The notes beneath the pieces were generated by a model. It did no database searches. It had not been told where the DNA came from and worked only from the letters and a program-made list of their open reading frames with translations. 64,000 bases of DNA from Absidia repens (taxonomy: Eukaryota > Mucoromycota > Mucoromycetes > Mucorales > Cunninghamellaceae), in the NCBI GenBank assembly GCA_002105175.1, contig MCGE01000037.1:35001-99000 (forward strand). The letters run 5' to 3'. This document shows, one piece after another, positions 59,930-64,000 of this stretch. Made by a program: the position numbers and the translations under genes. The number at the start of each line of letters is the position of its first letter. Position 1 is the stretch's first letter.

Positions 59930-60640
59930 TCAGGATCACATTACAAGAGATCTATTGGAGGTAGCATGAGGGAGAGCTTATTAGCGGATCTGAAAAATGG
60001 GCAGCACTAATCTAAAGAGACGATTGCAAAAATTTATCTAACATACTAAACAAGTCAAGGACTATAAATGGATATCTTTTTTTGAAGCATAACAAATGCC
60101 AACACTAATTAAATGAGTTGTCAAAAGTGAAAAAGAGGTCTATTAACAAGTCATGAGAAAGGCTATTGGGACATTTTTTATTTAAGCGAGTAAAAGGATG
60201 CATAATTTATTCATTTGTAGATACAAACAATGGTAAAACCAATACTAAGCTAAGCTAATGAAGGCCTTAAACAGCCAGCTAATGGATGGTTCTAAATCCT
60301 GAATCCGAAATGAAAGGGCTTCCTCATGCATTTTATAATACCTGTTCTGAAAGCCATTCTATGCTAGTCCTGACAATATTTTAAGATCACCATAACCTCA
60401 TTGAAGTTACTATGGTGAAGGGGGGAAAAATGAAAAGAAAGAGAGACACAAAAAATCCAAATAAAAATCAGGTGGGCGGGATTTGAAACCCTTTCTATGA
60501 TCCCCCCTGAACTGCAGTCCTGACCATGTCCTGTATTTTCGACAAACTTTCCATTTCGATGAAAAAAGAGTTCTGGGAGGTTCTTTCATTACTCGATATA
60601 GCTTAATTACACACATCATAATAATTATACTACCCACAAT
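59930..60640 (-). repeat. Dispersed repeat family member, long reverse copy
   Basis: AGAGATCTATTGGAGGTAGC, GCAGCACTAATCTAAAGAG, GGGACATTTTTTATTTAAGC, CTAAGCTAAGCTAATGAAGG, CCGAAATGAAAGGGCTTCC, CTATGCTAGTCCTGACAATA, the end motif GGTGGGCGGGATTTGAAACC (60,471) and GAACTGCAGTCCTGACCATG, in the same order as at 3.2-4.1 kb. Inverted relative to the 58.0 kb copy. Confidence 0.8.
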
Positions 60641-61110
60641 AACGATGAAATTTCGCTTTCTTGTTGATAATGTTATTGTGGGTCCCTACTGCATGATACA
60701 AAATGGATTAAAGTCCCTTCACAAGATTCATGGTGACTTTCTTTGCAATTATTCCCTTTGGAAAACGACGCGTAGACCAAAATAGGGTACAACTTGAGGA
60801 GTCGCGTACCCGGAATGCCACAGTGTGAACAGTATTTAAAAAACGAAAATAAGCTACATATCTCAACCCACATTTTCCCCCAATTTTTTGAAAAGAAATC
60901 TCGCCTGACAGCCACGTTCAAATCAAATTTTGAAATTTTCACCCCCCTCCCCAACTGTATATTAAACATCATAGAAATGTTTGGATCCTCCAACAACATC
61001 CTTGGTTGAACAGTGGATGCCGTGGTCGGAGAATCAAAGAAAAGGCTAGAAAAAAAAAACCGCTCCTCGTGTTTTTCCTCCTCCTTTACCATCTAACAAT
61101 CGTATCCATC
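60641..61110. other. Upstream region of prefoldin subunit 4
   Basis: 0.47 kb between the repeat and the PFD4 start, expected to hold its promoter. Open frames on both strands here are not supported by any motif. Confidence 0.5.
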
Positions 61111-61714
61111 ATGTCAAATATTCGTATGGTAAGATAACCATAACAAGTGGTAATAGATAAGAATTTTATATGACTGGGGTATTTATTTATTCTTCTTTTA
61201 GCTTGATAAAAACGAAGAAGCTGATACTGAAATCGAAGTATCTTGGGCTGATCAACAACAAATCAATGCTTTCAGCAAATTGAATGCCCAGATCGACGAT
61301 CTTGAAGAACAACAAGCCAAGCTCAAGGTAGGAATATTTTTTTATGTCCTTTATGTACAGGCGTACCTGTGTGTGCGAGTTATACATATATATATATATA
61401 TATATATTGAAAGGTTACTCACTCTATCTCTACTATGTCGTCGTCCACAGCAAGAAAAGGAATACTTGGATGACGTTGCCATGGAACTGGAACTAGCTGA
61501 CGAAGATGAACCAGTACGACACAAGATTGGGGATGCCTTTGTACATATTCCAGTCTCGGAGGCCGTAGAACGTGTGGAAAAGGACTCGAGTAAACTTGGC
61601 TTGGAACTCGAAGATATTGACAGCCAAATCAACAGCACCCAGGATAAGATGACTGAACTGAAGAAGTCCCTTTACGCTAAATTTGGCAATGCTATCAACT
61701 TGGAAAAGGATTAG
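61111..61714 (+). CDS. GIM3: Prefoldin subunit 4 (GIM3)
   Basis: Three exons: 61111..61128 (18 nt, MSNIRM), 61202..61327, 61451..61714, giving 135 residues, the usual length. It is a beta-type prefoldin: an N-terminal helix (VSWADQQQINAFSKLNAQ; DLEEQQAKLKQEKEYLDD), a hairpin (DEPVRHKIGDAFVHIPVSEA), then a C-terminal helix (EDIDSQINSTQDKMTELKKS), ending YAKFGNAINLEKD. It is one of six subunits of the jellyfish-shaped cochaperone that hands actin and tubulin to the chaperonin CCT. Intron 2 carries a TA microsatellite (61,385-61,407). A tandem poly(A) signal (AATAAATAAA, 61,865) lies downstream. Confidence 0.95.
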
Positions 61715-62052
61715 ATTAGCACCATCCCACATCATGCCTCATTATTTTAGTATATGTAGATTTTAGCAGTATATTTTGTTCTTTTTATTCCCCACCCCTT
61801 TCAGCCCCTTTCACCCGAAATACACTACCATCATTTTTATGCCCTCATCAATTTATTTTACAGTAATAAATAAAGCTACATTACAAACATACAAATATTG
61901 AATGATATATTGATAGTGACTTTATTTAAAAAAAAAAAAAAGGAAATTGCAATGATACTATGGTATGTATTAATTATAATCAAACTAAACTAGACTATAA
62001 AGCATCCTCCTCCTACAGTTTTCGCTGCTTTTCCAAAACACGCCATGTGATA
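61715..62052. other. Convergent intergenic spacer, compact
   Basis: 0.34 kb between the prefoldin 4 and NFU1 stop codons, with an A13 run at 61,928 and overlapping 3' UTR space. Unlike the other convergent spacers here, it has no dispersed repeat. Confidence 0.6.
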
Positions 62053-62941
62053 TCAATCCTTGTCGTCCAACTGTTTTTCGAGTTTGTCTAATTCCTGCAA
62101 AGAGGCCGATTCAGATTCATCAGTGATTTGTTCCACACTTTGGACTTCAGGAATATAGTGCATCAACATGTTTTCGATACCATTCTTCAATGTGATAGTA
62201 GAGCTTGAGCAACCACGGCAACTTCCCTTGAGTTTGAGCTTGACCACCCCATCATCAAATCCGCAAAATTCGATGTCACCGCCATCTTCCTGGATTGATG
62301 GGCGCACGCGTGTTTCCAGGAGTTCCTTGATCATTTGCACTTCCTCAGAATCATCAGGGAGAATAGTTGTGTCGCTAGCAAGCAAATCGGCTTCCTCGTA
62401 CATGATAGGTTGACCCGAAGCAAAGTGGTCCATGATGGCGGCATATATATCGGGTTTCATCAATGACCATTCGTTTTGATCGTCCTTGCTGATAGAGATA
62501 AAATCTGGACCAAAGAAGATGCCGATAACCCCGTCAATTTGGAACAGTGTTTTGGCGAGTGGTGATAGCATGGAGCTTCGTATATCCAAAAATTCTGCTG
62601 TACCCTTTTCGAGTACCGGAACACCAGGAATAAACTTGAGACTGTCTTCATTTGGCGTTTGTTCGGTCTGAATAAACATAGTACGCCCTATGTGAGAATG
62701 CGTAACAATATAAACAATTGAGTGAATTTCATGAATAACTTTATATATATATCGTACTTTGAGTGCATCCAAGAGGTGACCATTTGCGCAGTTTGATGGC
62801 TGTGTTGCGAGTCTGAGGGAGAGGCGACGTCGAGAGTGTGAGTGGTCGAGTCATCAGTTTGCGTCGTTGCGTTTCCAGTGATGATTTAAAAGCAAGACGA
62901 GTCGTTTGTAATATGGTATTTGTATATCGAGTGGCCATCAT
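62053..62941 (-). CDS. NFU1: Mitochondrial iron-sulfur scaffold protein NFU1
   Basis: Two exons, 62941..62758 and 62687..62053, giving 272 residues. The first ~60 residues are Arg/Thr/Ser-rich without acidic residues (MMATRYTNTILQTTRLAFKS, then RRKLMTRPLTLS), a typical mitochondrial presequence. The Nfu N domain follows (MFIQTEQTPNEDSLKFIPG; SMLSPLAKTLFQIDGVIGIF; FFGPDFISISK). The NifU C domain has RPSIQEDGGDIEFCGFDDG and KGSCRGCSSS, the CxxC that two subunits share to hold a 4Fe-4S cluster. NFU1 delivers clusters to lipoate synthase and respiratory proteins. The tail is acidic (ELDKLEKQLDDKD). The splice join gives TQRRTMFIQT in frame. Confidence 0.95.
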
Positions 62942-63382
62942 AAATATGTCAATGGAAAGAAAAAAAGAGGGAAATACTTTTTTTCTTCGCCTGGTGGATT
63001 TCTTAGGTCCGCATGAAAATGTGACGTGAAAAGGCGCTTGTAGATCATTGGGTACATTGTATTAAAAAATCGGACAAAAATTACGATGGCATATGATAAC
63101 TTATCTAGTGGGGGTTATGATGATACAAAACGAAATGTAAGTCAATTCTTAATATTCAGAATTGATATAAAAACCAGTTTTAAAAAACGTGGCAAATTTG
63201 GACATTTAAATCATTGTCGTCGGGTCGTAGTGTCACCTTTAATTCAATTGAAATTCCGACCTTTTTATGTCTGGTACTTGATTTAATTTTTGGGGTCTTC
63301 CTTTTGTTCACTTTTTTTTTCCAGTGTGTATATGCCTTTTTTGTTTTTTTGCAACACATCCTTTTCTTTATACATATAACTG
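62942..63382. promoter_or_regulatory. Divergent promoter region, NFU1 / SH3-SAM gene
   Basis: 0.44 kb shared by two divergent genes, with a pyrimidine-rich stretch (63,296-63,365) just before the SH3 gene ATG. No specific sites recognised. Confidence 0.5.
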
Positions 63383-64000
63383 ATGGATGGACTAGAAACG
63401 GTGATTGGTACCCATACCTTTGATGCTGAAAATGAAGACGAACTCTCTTTCGATGTTGGAGAAATGATCACTGTTCTGGAAAAGGATGAAGGTTATCAAG
63501 ATGGATGGTGGCAGGTAATATTATAGAGTATTATTAATATTAAAGAACAGCCTTCATTGAACCGTCCATGTTTTCGTTGTTTATAGGGCCGGAATGCACG
63601 TGGCGAAATAGGCCTCTTCCCCATGAATTATACTACGCCGTCAAAACTGCAAACTCTGCCCTCCTTGGAAGACAAGATCGATTCTTTGGAGACGGCTGTA
63701 ACTCAAATGCACTTGCCGAAAGGAAAAGATGCTTTACCAACACCCTCAATATCCACCACTTCACGACAATCCAATCAACAATTACCGAAACAGCAGCAGC
63801 AACAGCAGCAGTTCGTGTCCTCTGCCTCATCCACCTCTTCGTTGCGCCAGTCCTCTGTGTCTTCCAGTGTAAAAGCACCAGCTTCCTATCAGAAGAAATT
63901 ATCAAGCAAGTATGTACACCATTCTGTTGCCAACTCCTTACAAAACCCTGAACTACAAACCTGCCTGCCTGAAGACTGGTCGGCCGAACAAGTCAGTATA
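63383..64000 (+). CDS. SH3-SAM protein of the BOI1/BOI2/Pob1 type, 3' part outside window
   Basis: Exon 1 is 63383..63514 and exon 2 starts at 63587 and stays open to the window end. An SH3 domain fills residues ~5-62: VIGTHTFDAENEDELSFDVG, ITVLEKDEGYQDGWWQ, then across the intron GRNARGEIGLFPMNYT, with the ALYDF-like, WW and GLFPxNY signatures. A short coiled region (SLEDKIDSLETAVTQ), a Gln/Ser-rich linker, and the start of what looks like a SAM domain (PEDWSAEQVS) follow at the edge. SH3-SAM-PH proteins of this group act in polarised growth, linking Cdc42 and formin or exocyst at the tip. The PH domain would lie outside, so the family call is inferred. Plus-strand ORFs in another frame here are not used. 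Confidence 0.75.

Overview
The window is nuclear DNA of a filamentous fungus, most likely an early-diverging one (Mucoromycota-like; this is inference). Genes are small and dense on both strands. Almost all carry short GT-AG introns of about 50-130 bp, often with T-rich tracts before the acceptor, and intergenic DNA is AT-rich with long A or T runs. I see no bacterial, phage, CRISPR, rRNA or tRNA features.

Layout. 0-15 kb: 3'-truncated GH5 steryl-glucosidase/endoglycoceramidase-like gene (-), TMA46/ZC3H15 (+), a kelch-repeat membrane protein with a one-base lesion (-), THO1/SARNP-like SAP protein (+), and a B-box/DUF2009 protein (-). 15-19 kb: ribosomal protein eL41 copy 1 (-) beside a decayed RRB1/GRWD1 pseudogene (+). 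19-28 kb: NADPH-cytochrome P450 reductase (+), PSK-type kinase (-), PhoD-like phosphatase (-). 28-37 kb: LRR protein (-), alpha-arrestin (+), ERT1/AcuK-type zinc-cluster regulator (+). 39-46 kb: EB1/Mal3 (-), GCN5 (-), eL41 copy 2 (-), and an orphan small ORF (-). 48-57 kb: DUF1765 protein (-), UPF0658-like Golgi membrane protein (-), mucin-like membrane protein (-). 61-64 kb: prefoldin subunit 4 (+), NFU1 (-), and the start of a BOI/Pob1-like SH3-SAM gene (+).

These are mostly housekeeping genes of independent function; I see no metabolic cluster. Exon models were joined by hand, and for every complete multi-exon model the summed lengths divide by three, except the kelch gene, which is one base short.

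The most unusual material is (1) a degenerate dispersed repeat family with at least nine copies, reaching about 0.7-1 kb, carrying two or three AATAAA-type signals in one orientation and lying mostly between convergent genes; (2) two eL41 genes whose start codon is split A|TG by an intron; (3) a 4-nt micro-exon in the ERT1-like gene; (4) an unprocessed, heavily broken RRB1 pseudogene; (5) a GCN5 with a PCAF-like Cys-rich N-terminus and a very long acidic insert; and (6) a one-base frameshift in the kelch gene.
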